Origin: JAWAAW01 sp038884575
GTDB taxonomy: Archaea > Nanobdellota > Nanobdellia > Woesearchaeales > ARS49
Assembly (NCBI GenBank): GCA_038884575.1
Contig: JAWABQ010000001.1
Coordinates: forward strand, 1-64,000
Direction of reading: 5' to 3'
DNA length: 64,000 bases
Made by a program: the position numbers and the translations under genes. The notes beneath the pieces were generated by a model. That model did not search any database. It had not been told where the DNA came from and saw nothing but the letters and a program-made list of their open reading frames with translations. Below are positions 33,480 to 41,512 of the stretch, one piece after another. Position 1 is the stretch's first letter. Each line of letters begins with the position of its first letter.

Positions 33480-33943
33480 CCAAAATACCCCACAACATCC
33501 TTCTGATGCATCTGTTTTGGCCAGGAATCAGCAAGCTTTTTCACAAAAGGCTTGAGGGATTCCCTTGCCTTTGGAAATTCTGCAACTGCCCGCATTATGA
33601 ATGCAGCATCATCTGCATCATCAGCAGACAAGTCAGAGGCTATTGACGCCCGGTAAAGCGCCATCAATGCCTGGAACTGCTTCAGGAGCTCCCTGCGCTC
33701 TGATTCTGTAAAGCACCTGTACTCAAAAAGCGAGCAGAATGAGTTGGGGTCAGGCTGAAGCAAAGGGTCAAGGAACTGGCTTATTGCCTCAAGCCTTTCG
33801 CCAATCTTCCGCCTTATATTTCTAAGGAGGAACACCGGCTTTTCTATTGATGATATTTCAAACTCCCTGTCTACGATGCTGAAATCAGGAAGGCTGAGCT
33901 TTTTCTTCAGCTCATTGTAGTGGTGCTCTATGTCGGTTGGCAT
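33476..33943 (-). CDS. Conserved-looking helical protein, 155 aa
   Basis: A soluble all-helical protein (PTDIEHHYNELKKKLSLPDFSIVDREFEISSIEKPVFLLRNIRRKIGERLEAI). The pattern of an LPDF motif followed by a conserved EI segment and RRKI is one I associate with DPANN genomes, but no function is known to me. The ATG at 33941-33943 is supported by a TATA-like box at 33962-33973; a longer frame to 34024 would overlap the divergent promoter. It is the first gene before adk. Confidence 0.65.
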   Translation of the reverse strand: MPTDIEHHYNELKKKLSLPDFSIVDREFEISSIEKPVFLLRNIRRKIGERLEAISQFLDPLLQPDPNSFCSLFEYRCFTESERRELLKQFQALMALYRASIASDLSADDADDAAFIMRAVAEFPKARESLKPFVKKLADSWPKQMHQKDVVGYFG

Positions 33944-34022
33944 GATGCGTTGCTTGATACAGGGGTATTTATTGGTTGCGGTAAGCGAATGGTTTATAAA
34001 ACAGGCGCTGTTGCACAAAATC

Positions 34023-34382
34023 ATGGCTTACCAGCAGAAATGCATAGCATGCAGGAAGAATATGGTCTTGATTACTTATTACAAGCAGCGGCCCGTCTGC
34101 CTGGAATGCGAGATGAAGGACATCAGCGATGAGATAACCGACAAGAAATGGAAAAAATTCTTTGACATTGACCCTGAATTGTACAAGAAAAGCTCTTTTT
34201 TGCGGAGCATCAAGAGGAATTATTTGCGGCAGGGTATGCTGACAGCAAAGCAGAAGGAAATGTTCCTGAAAGTCGTCAAGGAAGGCGCGCAGGGGCTGCC
34301 GAAAAGGAAGAAAAATGAGGACAAAAATACTGAAAGCGAACAGGCAGGCAATAGCCAAAGCAGCGAAAATTCTGAAGAATAA
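34023..34382 (+). CDS. Small zinc-finger protein with basic helical tail, 119 aa
   Basis: An N-terminal zinc knuckle pair (CIACRKNMVLITYYKQRPVCLECE) is followed by a basic helical region (DKKWKKFFDIDPELYKKSSFLRSIKRNYLRQG) and a disordered acidic/Ser tail. This suggests a nucleic-acid or ribosome-associated protein. The ATG is placed by GTTTATAAA at 33992-34000. The last 68 bases overlap the sua5 gene in another frame. Confidence 0.75.
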   Translation: MAYQQKCIACRKNMVLITYYKQRPVCLECEMKDISDEITDKKWKKFFDIDPELYKKSSFLRSIKRNYLRQGMLTAKQKEMFLKVVKEGAQGLPKRKKNEDKNTESEQAGNSQSSENSEE

Positions 34383-35298
34383 CGGGATAGTTGCCTTTCC
34401 AACAGAAACGGTTTACGGGCTTGGCGCTGACGCGTTCAATGCCGCTGCTGTCAGAAAGGTTTTTGCTGCAAAAGGGAGGCCTGCAGACGACCCTTTAATC
34501 GTCCATGTCAGCTCAGTATCTGATGCTGAAAAGGCGGTGAAGAAAATCCCTGCTGTTGGCCGCAGGCTGATGAAAAAATACTGGCCGGGACCTTTGACGC
34601 TCGTGATGCCAAAATCCAAAAGAGTGCCTGCAGTTGTGACTGCAGGCCTGCCGACAGTTGCTGTTCGAATGCCTTCGCATCCTGTTGCGCTTGCGCTGTG
34701 CAGGGCGGTTGGGCCAATCGCGGCGCCAAGCGCAAACACTTTTGGAAAACCATCACCGACAAGGGCGATGCACGTTTATGAGGACTTGAAAGGAAAAATA
34801 CCCCTAATCATTGACGGCGGAAGCACAGACATCGGTGTTGAGTCAACAATTGTCTCACTTGCAGGAAAACCAAGATTGTTAAGGCCTGGAAAAATAACAA
34901 TTGAGCAGCTGCAAAAGTTTTTGCCTGACATTGAGATTGTCACAAAAGCCGTAAAAAAGCCCCTTGCTCCAGGAATGAAATACAGGCATTATTCACCGAA
35001 AACGCCGGTTGTTCTTGTCTTGAAGCCAACCGCAAGGAAAATTGCAGGGCTTGTGAAAAAAGAGCAGGGCAAGGGCAAAAAGGTCGGGCTTTTGTGCGCA
35101 GGAAGGTATCATGCTGGTGCCGAAAGGGTTATAATAATCGGCAAAACGCCAGAGGCATTTGCAAAAAGGCTTTTTGAAGCACTAAGGTGGCTTGACTCGC
35201 AGAAGCTTGACGTAATAATTGCAGAAGGACTGCCTGAAAAAGGATTTGGGCATGCAGTAATGAACAGATTGAGAAGGGCTGCCTCAAGAGTTATTTGA
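34315..35298 (+). CDS. Threonylcarbamoyl-AMP synthase (Sua5)
   Basis: A 327-residue enzyme making threonylcarbamoyl-AMP from Thr, bicarbonate and ATP for the t6A base in tRNA. The YrdC domain spans about 8-200, with KILKNNGIVAFPTETVYGLGADA, KGRPADDPLIVHV and GPIAAPSANTFGKPSPT. The C-terminal Sua5 domain follows LAPGMKYRHYSPKTPVVL near 220. The long overlap with the zinc-finger gene upstream suggests coupled expression. Confidence 0.95.
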   Translation: MRTKILKANRQAIAKAAKILKNNGIVAFPTETVYGLGADAFNAAAVRKVFAAKGRPADDPLIVHVSSVSDAEKAVKKIPAVGRRLMKKYWPGPLTLVMPKSKRVPAVVTAGLPTVAVRMPSHPVALALCRAVGPIAAPSANTFGKPSPTRAMHVYEDLKGKIPLIIDGGSTDIGVESTIVSLAGKPRLLRPGKITIEQLQKFLPDIEIVTKAVKKPLAPGMKYRHYSPKTPVVLVLKPTARKIAGLVKKEQGKGKKVGLLCAGRYHAGAERVIIIGKTPEAFAKRLFEALRWLDSQKLDVIIAEGLPEKGFGHAVMNRLRRAASRVI

Positions 35299-35341
35299 AC
35301 AAGAATCTTTAAATACCCTCTGCTTAGAAGGTTTCCTTATC

Positions 35342-35413
35342 GCCTCCGTAGCTTAGTAGCATAGCACCTGCCTTGTAAGCAGGAGGTCAGGGGTGCAAAT
35401 CCCCTCGGAGGCT
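35342..35413 (+). tRNA. tRNA-Thr (TGT)
   Basis: A 72-base cloverleaf: acceptor GCCTCCG/CGGAGGC, anticodon arm CCTGC-CTTGTAA-GCAGG with anticodon TGT, T-arm AGGGG-TGCAAAT-CCCCT (note TGC in place of TTC), discriminator T. A TATA-like CTTTAAATAC at 35307-35316 is upstream. There is no intron. Confidence 0.95.
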
Positions 35414-35414
35414 T

Positions 35415-35915
35415 TCAAAATCTTTCCAGATTGAGGTATGCCTTTACCTGGTTCTTTGCATCAAGGGTGTCATTGCGCACGCTTGTTATGAAGCCGCTAA
35501 GGAATGGCGTGTAAACATACTTCTCGAACAAGGACCTGAGCACATAGAATACGGGTTGTGTTTCCCACTTGTGCTCATAGTCTGTTTCAAGCCAGGAATC
35601 AAAAGTCACAACAACCTTTCCCTTCTGCATCTTCTTCTTGTGGCCGTCCTTTGTGATCTCAACATCAGTGAGGTTGTGGCATGTCAGGTGTATGCGTATG
35701 ACGCTTTTTGCATAGTCAGTGAACTTCTTGTACGGCTCAAGCTCAAGCTCAACATGCTTTCCTGCCTTTGTCACGCTCTCCATTGCGCGCTTTTCAATAG
35801 GACCATAACCCTTGTCGCTGATCCAGCCATATAAAGTCTTGTAAAGCTCCTTCAGGCTGAATATGCCCTCGTAAACCACTTGCTCGTGCTCTATTACCGG
35901 CCGCTTTTCAACCAT
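35415..35915 (-). CDS. Tandem paralogue family, member A (166 aa)
   Basis: A soluble protein of unknown function. Its N-terminal part, VVYEGIFSLKELYKTLYGWISDKGY, and its middle, IRIHLTCHNLTDVEITKDGHKKKMQKGKVVVTF, line up by eye with the two proteins encoded next to it. It ends with a helical part (YVLRSLFEKYVYTPFLSGFITSVRNDTLDAKNQV). It has no membrane segment, signal peptide or Cys cluster. The start overlaps the stop of member B by one base (TGATG), so the two are translationally coupled. Confidence 0.7.
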   Translation of the reverse strand: MVEKRPVIEHEQVVYEGIFSLKELYKTLYGWISDKGYGPIEKRAMESVTKAGKHVELELEPYKKFTDYAKSVIRIHLTCHNLTDVEITKDGHKKKMQKGKVVVTFDSWLETDYEHKWETQPVFYVLRSLFEKYVYTPFLSGFITSVRNDTLDAKNQVKAYLNLERF

Positions 35916-36406
35916 CAGCTCACCTCTACGCCAAGCACTTCCTTGATTGCTGCCAATAGCTCTGTCTGCTTTAGGAGGAGGTCATCCTCCCAAACATCCT
36001 TTATGGTCTGCCTTATAATATACTTTTGGTAAATGTCATGCAGCCACTGAATGAACTTATTGCCCTTGAACCTCTTTGAGTAATCAAACTCAAGGTATGC
36101 GCCAAGCTCAAGCTGGATGTTGCCCTCATCCATCTTTTTCTTCTCCCCATCCTTAATGACCTCGATTTCCTTGAGGTCGCGAACCCATATGTGGAGCTCA
36201 ATAACATACCTTACATATTCTGTGACTTCGCGCTCGCCCTTTATTTCATATTCTGCCTCATCAGCCTTTATCTTGTACTTTGAGGCGTGGAACTTGTACC
36301 TGTTGTCAGTAAACCAGTTATGAATAACATCCATCATTTCTTTTTTGCTGAAAACGCCCTTGTGCTTCAAATAAAGCGTGGGGGAAGGGTCTTTTTCCAT
36401 CGCCAT
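35915..36406 (-). CDS. Tandem paralogue family, member B (163 aa)
   Basis: Same layout as member A: YLKHKGVFSKKEMMDVIHNWFTDNRY, then IELHIWVRDLKEIEVIKDGEKKKMDEGNIQLELGAYLEFDY, then a helical end. The DG-x-KKK-x-x-G turn is shared with A. A TATA-like GATTTAAAT near 36430-36440 would give a leaderless ATG at 36404-36406, even though member C ends only 34 bases upstream. The role is unknown. Confidence 0.7.
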   Translation of the reverse strand: MAMEKDPSPTLYLKHKGVFSKKEMMDVIHNWFTDNRYKFHASKYKIKADEAEYEIKGEREVTEYVRYVIELHIWVRDLKEIEVIKDGEKKKMDEGNIQLELGAYLEFDYSKRFKGNKFIQWLHDIYQKYIIRQTIKDVWEDDLLLKQTELLAAIKEVLGVEVS

Positions 36407-36440
36407 GGATGGAAGAATTCAATTAGTGCCTATTTAAATC

Positions 36441-37043
36441 TTACTCGGGAACGCGCTTTGGCCAGAATTCAGGCACTTCCTTTGTGGGAAGGAAAGTCTC
36501 AATTGTCAAATACGTGTTGAGCGCATCGCGGAACTGCATTGCCTCATTGTACAGCTCCTTCTCAAGCATGTCAAACTGCTGCTTCCAAAGCCTGTTAAAA
36601 AGCAGCTTCTTGATGTCCTTGAAAGCACCCTTCTCAAGCATTTTCTCAGGGTCCTTCACAAGGTTTGCAACAACGCTTATCTCAACCTCGCCCTGCTGCG
36701 CCTTGTACTTTTTCCCTGCGATGACAACCTCAACATCCTTCATCGTCAGGACGTGGACATCTATGTCAAGGTCAAAGCGCCAGAGCTTGTTGTTTTCCAG
36801 CGGCTGCTTTGTCGGGCGCCAGCGCCACCATATCTCCTTGCCGCCAAATGTCGGGCCTTCCTTGTGAAGGTAGTATTTTTCAGGAAAAGCTGAGTCGTCC
36901 CTTGAGGCATAGCCGTGCTCCACAAGCCACTCATGCATCAAAAGGTAAAGGTTGGCCATATGGAAGACATCCTTGCGGTCAACCACGTATTTAGTAACAG
37001 TCTTGTAATCCATCCCTGTATAGCGGTGCCTTACGAGCGCCAT
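36441..37043 (-). CDS. Tandem paralogue family, member C (200 aa)
   Basis: The most diverged and longest of the three: YVVDRKDVFHMANLYLLMHEWLVEHGY, an inserted Trp-rich strand pair (KEIWWRWRPTKQPLENNKLWRFDLDI), then VHVLTMKDVEVVIAGKKYKAQQGEVEISVVANL and a helical end. The order of elements matches A and B. The ATG at 37041-37043 is supported by GTTTAAAAG 26 bases upstream, and a frame extending to 37109 is not. The function is unknown. Confidence 0.7.
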   Translation of the reverse strand: MALVRHRYTGMDYKTVTKYVVDRKDVFHMANLYLLMHEWLVEHGYASRDDSAFPEKYYLHKEGPTFGGKEIWWRWRPTKQPLENNKLWRFDLDIDVHVLTMKDVEVVIAGKKYKAQQGEVEISVVANLVKDPEKMLEKGAFKDIKKLLFNRLWKQQFDMLEKELYNEAMQFRDALNTYLTIETFLPTKEVPEFWPKRVPE

Positions 37044-37121
37044 TGTGTCCAAACTTTGTCGAACAGGTTTAAAAGACTTTCTACGCAAAAGTTTATAAGA
37101 AACATTCAAGAAGCCTTATTT

Positions 37122-38312
37122 ATGCAAGTCGGAGTGGTTGGCAAGGCAAATGTTGGAAAGAGCACCTTCTTCAAGGCGCTGACAATGGCAGAAGTGCTCA
37201 TAGCAAACTATCCCTTTGCAACGATAGAGCCGAACAAGGGGTTTGCATTTGTCAGGGTGGAATGTGTTGACAGGGATTTTGGCGTGCAGTGCAACCCTCG
37301 GTTTGGGCACTGCGTAAACGGCACAAGGTTTGTGCCGGTTGAAGTGATGGATGTTGCAGGGCTTGTGCCAGGCGCGCACCTTGGAAAAGGGATGGGAAAC
37401 CAGTTCCTTGATGACCTCAGGCAGGCGCACGCGCTCATACATGTTGTTGACATGGCAGGCACAACAAATGAGAAAGGCGAGCCCATAGAGCCAGGCACGT
37501 ATGACCCTGCATTTGATGTAAAATTCCTTGAAGTGGAGCTTGACTACTGGTACCTTGCAATCCTGAAAAAAGGGTGGGACAAGCTTGCCAGAAATCTGCA
37601 GCACGAGCACAAGGAGATTGCAAAGGCGCTCGCAACCCAGCTGTCAGCGCTTGGGGTCACAGAGGCGATGGTTGGTGACGCGATAAAGCAGCTCAGCCTG
37701 AGCGGGGACGCAACAGCATGGACAGAGGAGCAGATGCTGCAGATGTCAACAATTCTCAGGAAGAAAACAAAGCCAATGCTCATAGTCGCCAACAAGATGG
37801 ACATCCCCACCGCAAAAGCCAACCTTGAGCGCGTAAGAAAGCAGTTCCCTGACTACATCTTTGTACCTTGCTCCTCAGAAAGCGAGCTTGCGCTGAAAGA
37901 GGCCTCAAGAAAAGGGCTCATAGAATACTTGCCTGGGGGAAAGGACTTCAAGCCAACAGGCCAGATGCAGCCAGCGCAGGAAAATGCGCTGCGGTTCATA
38001 AAGGAAAACGTGCTTGATGCTTTTGGCTCAACAGGAATCCAGCAGGCAATCGATACAGCAGTATTTGAGCTCCTGAAATACATCGCAGTATTCCCAGGAG
38101 GGGTCACAAAGCTCGCAGACCAGTTTGGAAACGTGCTGCCTGACTGCTTTTTGCTGCCCTCAGGGAGCACAGCGCTTGACTTTGCAGCAAAAATCCACAC
38201 AGACCTTGCAAAGAACTTTGTCGCTGCAATTGACGTAAAGACAAAAAGAAAAGTCGGAAGGGACCATATCCTCAAGCACAGGGATGTTATTGAGATACTG
38301 ACAAGCAAATAA
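37122..38312 (+). CDS. YchF/Obg-family GTPase (COG0012, archaeal type)
   Basis: A 396-residue P-loop NTPase with G1 GVVGKANVGKSTFFKAL at 4-20, G3 VMDVAGLVPGAHLGKGMGNQFLDDL near 70, G4 IVANKMDIP near 222 and a C-terminal TGS-like domain (about 320-396). This group is ribosome-linked in bacteria and eukaryotes. Its archaeal branch has a longer helical insert, here about 130-210. The ATG is placed by GTTTATAAG at 37091-37099, 27 bases upstream; an upstream frame to 36915 overlaps a minus-strand gene and is rejected. Confidence 0.93.
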   Translation: MQVGVVGKANVGKSTFFKALTMAEVLIANYPFATIEPNKGFAFVRVECVDRDFGVQCNPRFGHCVNGTRFVPVEVMDVAGLVPGAHLGKGMGNQFLDDLRQAHALIHVVDMAGTTNEKGEPIEPGTYDPAFDVKFLEVELDYWYLAILKKGWDKLARNLQHEHKEIAKALATQLSALGVTEAMVGDAIKQLSLSGDATAWTEEQMLQMSTILRKKTKPMLIVANKMDIPTAKANLERVRKQFPDYIFVPCSSESELALKEASRKGLIEYLPGGKDFKPTGQMQPAQENALRFIKENVLDAFGSTGIQQAIDTAVFELLKYIAVFPGGVTKLADQFGNVLPDCFLLPSGSTALDFAAKIHTDLAKNFVAAIDVKTKRKVGRDHILKHRDVIEILTSK

Positions 38313-39299
38313 CTATCTGGCTTTTCCAATTCCTGACGCCTGCTGAATGTCTATGACTCCAAGCGCCCTGTCAAGGATTAAGAAGTTCCTTGTCTGGTTC
38401 TTGCCGTTGTTCTTTGCAACATACAAAGCCCTGTCAGCCTCCTTCAGCAAAGTCTCAGGGGAAACAGAGGCATTCATGCAGGTCGCAATGCCTATGGATA
38501 TTGTTGTCGGGAATTTCTCCATAACAAGTCCCCTCAGGCGCTCTGCAAAGGCAAAAGCATGGTCATGCTGGGTTTCAGGAAGGATGATTGCGAATTCCTC
38601 GCCGCCATAGCGCGCAGGGACATCAATTGCGCGAATGGTTGCCCTCAAAACCTCGCCAAGCTGCTTGAGCAGGTTGTCGCCCTCAACATGGCCGTAAGTG
38701 TCATTGTGCTCCTTGAAATTGTCAAAGTCAAAAATAACAAGCGAGATCGGCCTTTGCGACCTCTGCGAGCGCGCAACCTCATTCTTCAGGGCCTCAAGGA
38801 AGTATGCCTTGTTGTACAGGCCTGTCAGGGCGTCTGTCATTGCAGAATGCTGGGCATTCTGGTAGCGCTGGGCCCTGCCAAGCGCAATGGAAAGCTTGTC
38901 AAGAAGCATGGAAATTATGTCTGTGCTGAGCAATTGCGCTGAAAAGCCAAGCACAAGAGTGGCAGCGTGCTTTCCCTGCAGCCTTACAGGAAAAGCATAA
39001 AGCTGCGCCTTTACCTGCTCTGCATCAGGCACATGGGAGGTAAGCACGTCCTTTGCTGCATTGGCGACAATGACAAGCGTATTGTTCTGGCTCACATGGG
39101 TATGCAATGCCCTGCTCACAGCGAGGAAAATGTTGCTTGCAGGCACTTCTGAAATGTTTGTGCCATTCACCCAGAAAGCGCAATGGTCTGGCTTGAAAAC
39201 GCGGCTCATGAAGTCAGCTGTCTGCTGCAGCAACTGCTCCACTGTGGTGGCAGAATTAAGGCAGTCAAGATAATTCAGAAGGATGTCTTTCTGGTCCAT
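38313..39299 (-). CDS. GAF-like sensor with GGDEF diguanylate cyclase domain
   Basis: A 328-residue soluble protein. Residues about 8-150 form a GAF-like sensor (NYLDCLNSATTVEQLLQQTADFMSRVF). Residues about 152-315 are a GGDEF domain, with the metal-binding FDFDNFKEHNDTYGH (Asp191, Asn194), active-site GGEEF at 232-236 and an intact inhibitory-site RxxD (Arg223 to Asp226) exactly five residues before GGEEF. All residues needed to make cyclic di-GMP from GTP appear present. A TATA-like GTATAAAT near 39325-39332 supports the ATG. GGDEF proteins are common in bacteria and uncommon in archaea, so lateral origin is plausible. No EAL, HD-GYP or PilZ partner is in the window. Confidence 0.93.
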   Translation of the reverse strand: MDQKDILLNYLDCLNSATTVEQLLQQTADFMSRVFKPDHCAFWVNGTNISEVPASNIFLAVSRALHTHVSQNNTLVIVANAAKDVLTSHVPDAEQVKAQLYAFPVRLQGKHAATLVLGFSAQLLSTDIISMLLDKLSIALGRAQRYQNAQHSAMTDALTGLYNKAYFLEALKNEVARSQRSQRPISLVIFDFDNFKEHNDTYGHVEGDNLLKQLGEVLRATIRAIDVPARYGGEEFAIILPETQHDHAFAFAERLRGLVMEKFPTTISIGIATCMNASVSPETLLKEADRALYVAKNNGKNQTRNFLILDRALGVIDIQQASGIGKAR

Positions 39300-39399
39300 A
39301 CTGCCCTCTTATGTGTTGCTGTATAAATGGATTATTGTATTGCAGGGATAAGAATAGAAAAATAACTAAAAAAACAAAAAACAATGCGATTACAGCTGC

Positions 39400-39870
39400 T
39401 TATGGCGTGCAGCAGTAAAAGTCTTCGTAGCCTGCAGGAACCCTGCCTTCGCTGCCCACATTCGGGTTTTCGCCTGACCTTATGCAGTTTTCTCCAGCGT
39501 TTGGCGCTGTCATCTTAACCACATATGGCGGGTACGGGCACGGGTTGTCCTTTATGGGCCCTGTGCGCTTGTAGTCAGAGTCATATGTCGGCACAGGGAC
39601 TGGCGCTCCGCCTGTGTCCTGAATGCGCTCAGGGAACACATACCCTGCTCCTGCATAGACCCTGTTGTCGCTATAGCGTACAAAACCCATTGGGTCCTGG
39701 TACTGGTCAAGGTCGTGAGCGATTTCTCCGCCGCCGTAAACCTTTGCGTACTGATTTGCAGCAGCCACTTTTGCTGTTGCCCCCTTGAACAAAAGGACAA
39801 GGCCGACAACTGCAATAACCGCGACTATTCCGAGAATCGCATACGCAACTCCCTTGCTTTCTTCTGCCAT
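39400..39870 (-). CDS. Pilin-like exported protein, Cys-rich C-terminus
   Basis: A 156-residue protein with a short charged N-terminus (MAEESKG), one hydrophobic helix (VAYAILGIVAVIAVVGLVLLF) and an outside domain rich in Gly, Pro and Tyr with cysteines near the end (NPCPYPP, ENCIRSG, FYCCTP). It shares this N-terminus with the protein at 42960-43415 (MAEEGRN-LSLVILGIVAIIAVVGLVLL). The layout is that of a type IV pilin-like subunit or a membrane-anchored surface protein; processing by a class III peptidase is inferred. A strong GAGGTGA site lies 7-13 bases before the ATG. Confidence 0.7.
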   Translation of the reverse strand: MAEESKGVAYAILGIVAVIAVVGLVLLFKGATAKVAAANQYAKVYGGGEIAHDLDQYQDPMGFVRYSDNRVYAGAGYVFPERIQDTGGAPVPVPTYDSDYKRTGPIKDNPCPYPPYVVKMTAPNAGENCIRSGENPNVGSEGRVPAGYEDFYCCTP

Positions 39871-39877
39871 GGTTTAT

Positions 39878-41032
39878 TCACCTCTTTGGTTGTTCTTGAT
39901 TTGGTTGATTAGTATATAAATTTTTGCTCAGCATATCAATAATGCGCTGCCTGAATCTCTGCAAATCAGCAGGCCTGAAGTGCGCGCCTGCGGCAGGGAT
40001 GTGGCCTCCGCCTGCAGAGTCCTTAAGCCCCTTAACGGCATTCTTGAGCAGCTCGTTCATTTTGATGCGCCTGCTCCTGCACCTTCCGGAAACCCTGATG
40101 ATGTCCCTGTTCTTCTCAACAAGGATTATTGCGAAATCCTCGTATTTCGGGTTAAGCGAGAGCATTGTGGAAACAGGCGAGTTAATGTGGTATTTTGGAG
40201 TTATTTCATACCATATCATCCTGAGCTTGTCATCCTTTTGCATAAGCTTTGGCGCATTTTTTATCCACGCGCTTACCTCCTTCTCAAACGACTTCCTGAG
40301 CCCGACAAGCTTTTTGTTCTTGAGGATATCAGCCGGCGATTTTGCCTTCATAAGGGCATCATAACAGTAATTGATGAACTTGTCGTCGATAATCATCGCG
40401 GCAAGCAGCAGCTCTGAAACCTCGCCAAGCTCAGTCCTGAACCAGTCCTTTGGGTTTGGCTTGAGATTATGGCGCTCAAAAACCTGTGCAAGGAATTCAG
40501 GCCATGCGCTTCCTGCCATGTCACCAATGAGGCCGACTGATGCAATCCAGCCAAACTCCTCCATTCCCGCATGCCTGTTCGCAAGGTCATATGCAATCTT
40601 GCTTGCAGGATACCTTGAAGGGTCAATGTCGTCTGCCAGCAGCTGGGGCATTGCAAGCACAGCCCTTTCAGACGTTATGTCCTGGAAAAAAGTGTGGTGG
40701 TCAATTATCAATGCCTCGCACTGTTTTTCAAGGCGCTTCAGAGACGCTGCATCCTCGTGCACAGGCAGGTCTGTAAAAATGGCTTTGGAGACTTTTTTTG
40801 ATTTCAGGAGCTTCAGGAGCTCGGGTGAAACAGAATTGCGCACAAACTTCCTTGTCGCATAATGAAAATCAGCAGGCTTTCCCCGCAGGCGCTCAATCAT
40901 CCTGCTGAGGACAACTGCAGAGCACAGCCCGTCAGGGTCTGCATCATGGATTATTGCAATCCTTTCTTTTGGCGAGAATGACATGAGAAATTTGTCAATT
41001 CGCGCCCATTGCTCAGGGTTTTTCGGCAGCAT
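39878..41032 (-). CDS. DHH-family phosphoesterase (RecJ/NrnA-like)
   Basis: A 384-residue phosphoesterase. The DHH domain shows IAIIHDADPDGLCSAVVLSRM near 25 and the DHH motif ALIIDHHTFFQD near 108. A DHHA1-like C-terminal end has GGGHIPAAGAHF near 343, the nucleotide-binding GGGH. It may act as a single-strand nuclease (archaeal GAN/RecJ group) or on small nucleotides. Transcription probably starts at the T-rich tract near 41053-41062, which also ends the candidate RNA upstream. Confidence 0.9.
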   Translation of the reverse strand: MLPKNPEQWARIDKFLMSFSPKERIAIIHDADPDGLCSAVVLSRMIERLRGKPADFHYATRKFVRNSVSPELLKLLKSKKVSKAIFTDLPVHEDAASLKRLEKQCEALIIDHHTFFQDITSERAVLAMPQLLADDIDPSRYPASKIAYDLANRHAGMEEFGWIASVGLIGDMAGSAWPEFLAQVFERHNLKPNPKDWFRTELGEVSELLLAAMIIDDKFINYCYDALMKAKSPADILKNKKLVGLRKSFEKEVSAWIKNAPKLMQKDDKLRMIWYEITPKYHINSPVSTMLSLNPKYEDFAIILVEKNRDIIRVSGRCRSRRIKMNELLKNAVKGLKDSAGGGHIPAAGAHFRPADLQRFRQRIIDMLSKNLYTNQPNQEQPKR

Positions 41033-41057
41033 ACGGCATCACAGCCCGCTGCAGAAT

Positions 41058-41100
41058 AAAAAAGGGGCGCGTACCAGAACTAGAATTGGCGATACGCGCC
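41058..41100 (-). terminator. Intrinsic-like terminator: hairpin followed by T-run
   Basis: On the minus strand GGCGCGTA and TACGCGCC form a perfect 8-base stem around a 19-base loop that has a further CCA/TGG pairing, followed by CC and six T at 41058-41063. It would end a minus-strand transcript before the DHH gene. Confidence 0.6.
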
Positions 41101-41452
41101 TGGTGAGAGAGGGGGATGAATGTGATTTCATTTTTTTCCTCATGAGTGTGATCCAGGACAGGCATTTCCTGCCCTGGGGTGATTTTTCGGGGTGGCTGCG
41201 CCCTGTGCGCGCCAACGCAACTCACGCAATGCCACGCCGTGATGCCTTTGGTTCTCTGTTATCACTGCTACCCGGCCCTGTTATCTCCACTGTTTCTTGA
41301 GCGGGATTATCTTTGCGATGAACAAGCTGAAAGGGATGTGCCCGGGCCTTAGCGGTTGTGTGTTGGCGCTCAGCAGCCGGGTCAATGGTCCGCGAACGCA
41401 AGTTTGTGCGCCGTTGCATCGTGCGCTCGCGCCCTATTTGTTTTTGCTCATC
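41058..41452 (-). ncRNA. Candidate structured ncRNA, class unknown
   Basis: A 500-base gap (41033-41554) holds no convincing protein. On the minus strand there is a TATA-like GTATATATAA at 41474-41483, then a GC-rich stretch with many inverted repeats: ACCCGGC/GCCGGGT, GTGAT/ATCAC, GTGGC/GCCAC, CCAGG...CCTGG and ATGAA/TTCAT. GGGCGCG at the 5' side can pair with CGCGCCC at the 3' side. It ends in a strong hairpin and T-run. I could not find the marker motifs of SRP RNA or RNase P RNA, so the class stays open. Coordinates are estimates. Confidence 0.5.
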
Positions 41453-41490
41453 TGGATGTGTATTAGGCAAAAGAATTATATATACATAAC

Positions 41491-41512
41491 GTACTTATAA
41501 TATTATTAGTAC
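41491..41512. promoter_or_regulatory. 22-base palindrome, probable operator
   Basis: GTACT-T-ATAATATTAT-T-AGTAC is self-complementary except for the two T. It lies between the minus-strand TATA-like box of the candidate RNA and the plus-strand AbrB-PhoU gene. A shorter perfect palindrome CTATTAATAG follows at 41525-41534. The AbrB-type domain of the adjacent gene is a reasonable binder. Confidence 0.55.

Noticed and set aside
36915..37121. Extended start for the YchF-like GTPase
   Set aside because: It would overlap the member C gene and its promoter; the GTPase G1 motif and a TATA-like box both point to 37122.
41058..41452. Calling the structured RNA SRP RNA or RNase P RNA outright
   Set aside because: I could not find the conserved motifs of either class by reading both strands, so only an unassigned ncRNA is reported.
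41222..41470. 82-codon frame on the minus strand within the candidate ncRNA
   Set aside because: No hydrophobic core, no family resemblance, and the DNA shows inverted repeats and a terminator that fit an RNA gene better. It cannot be wholly excluded.
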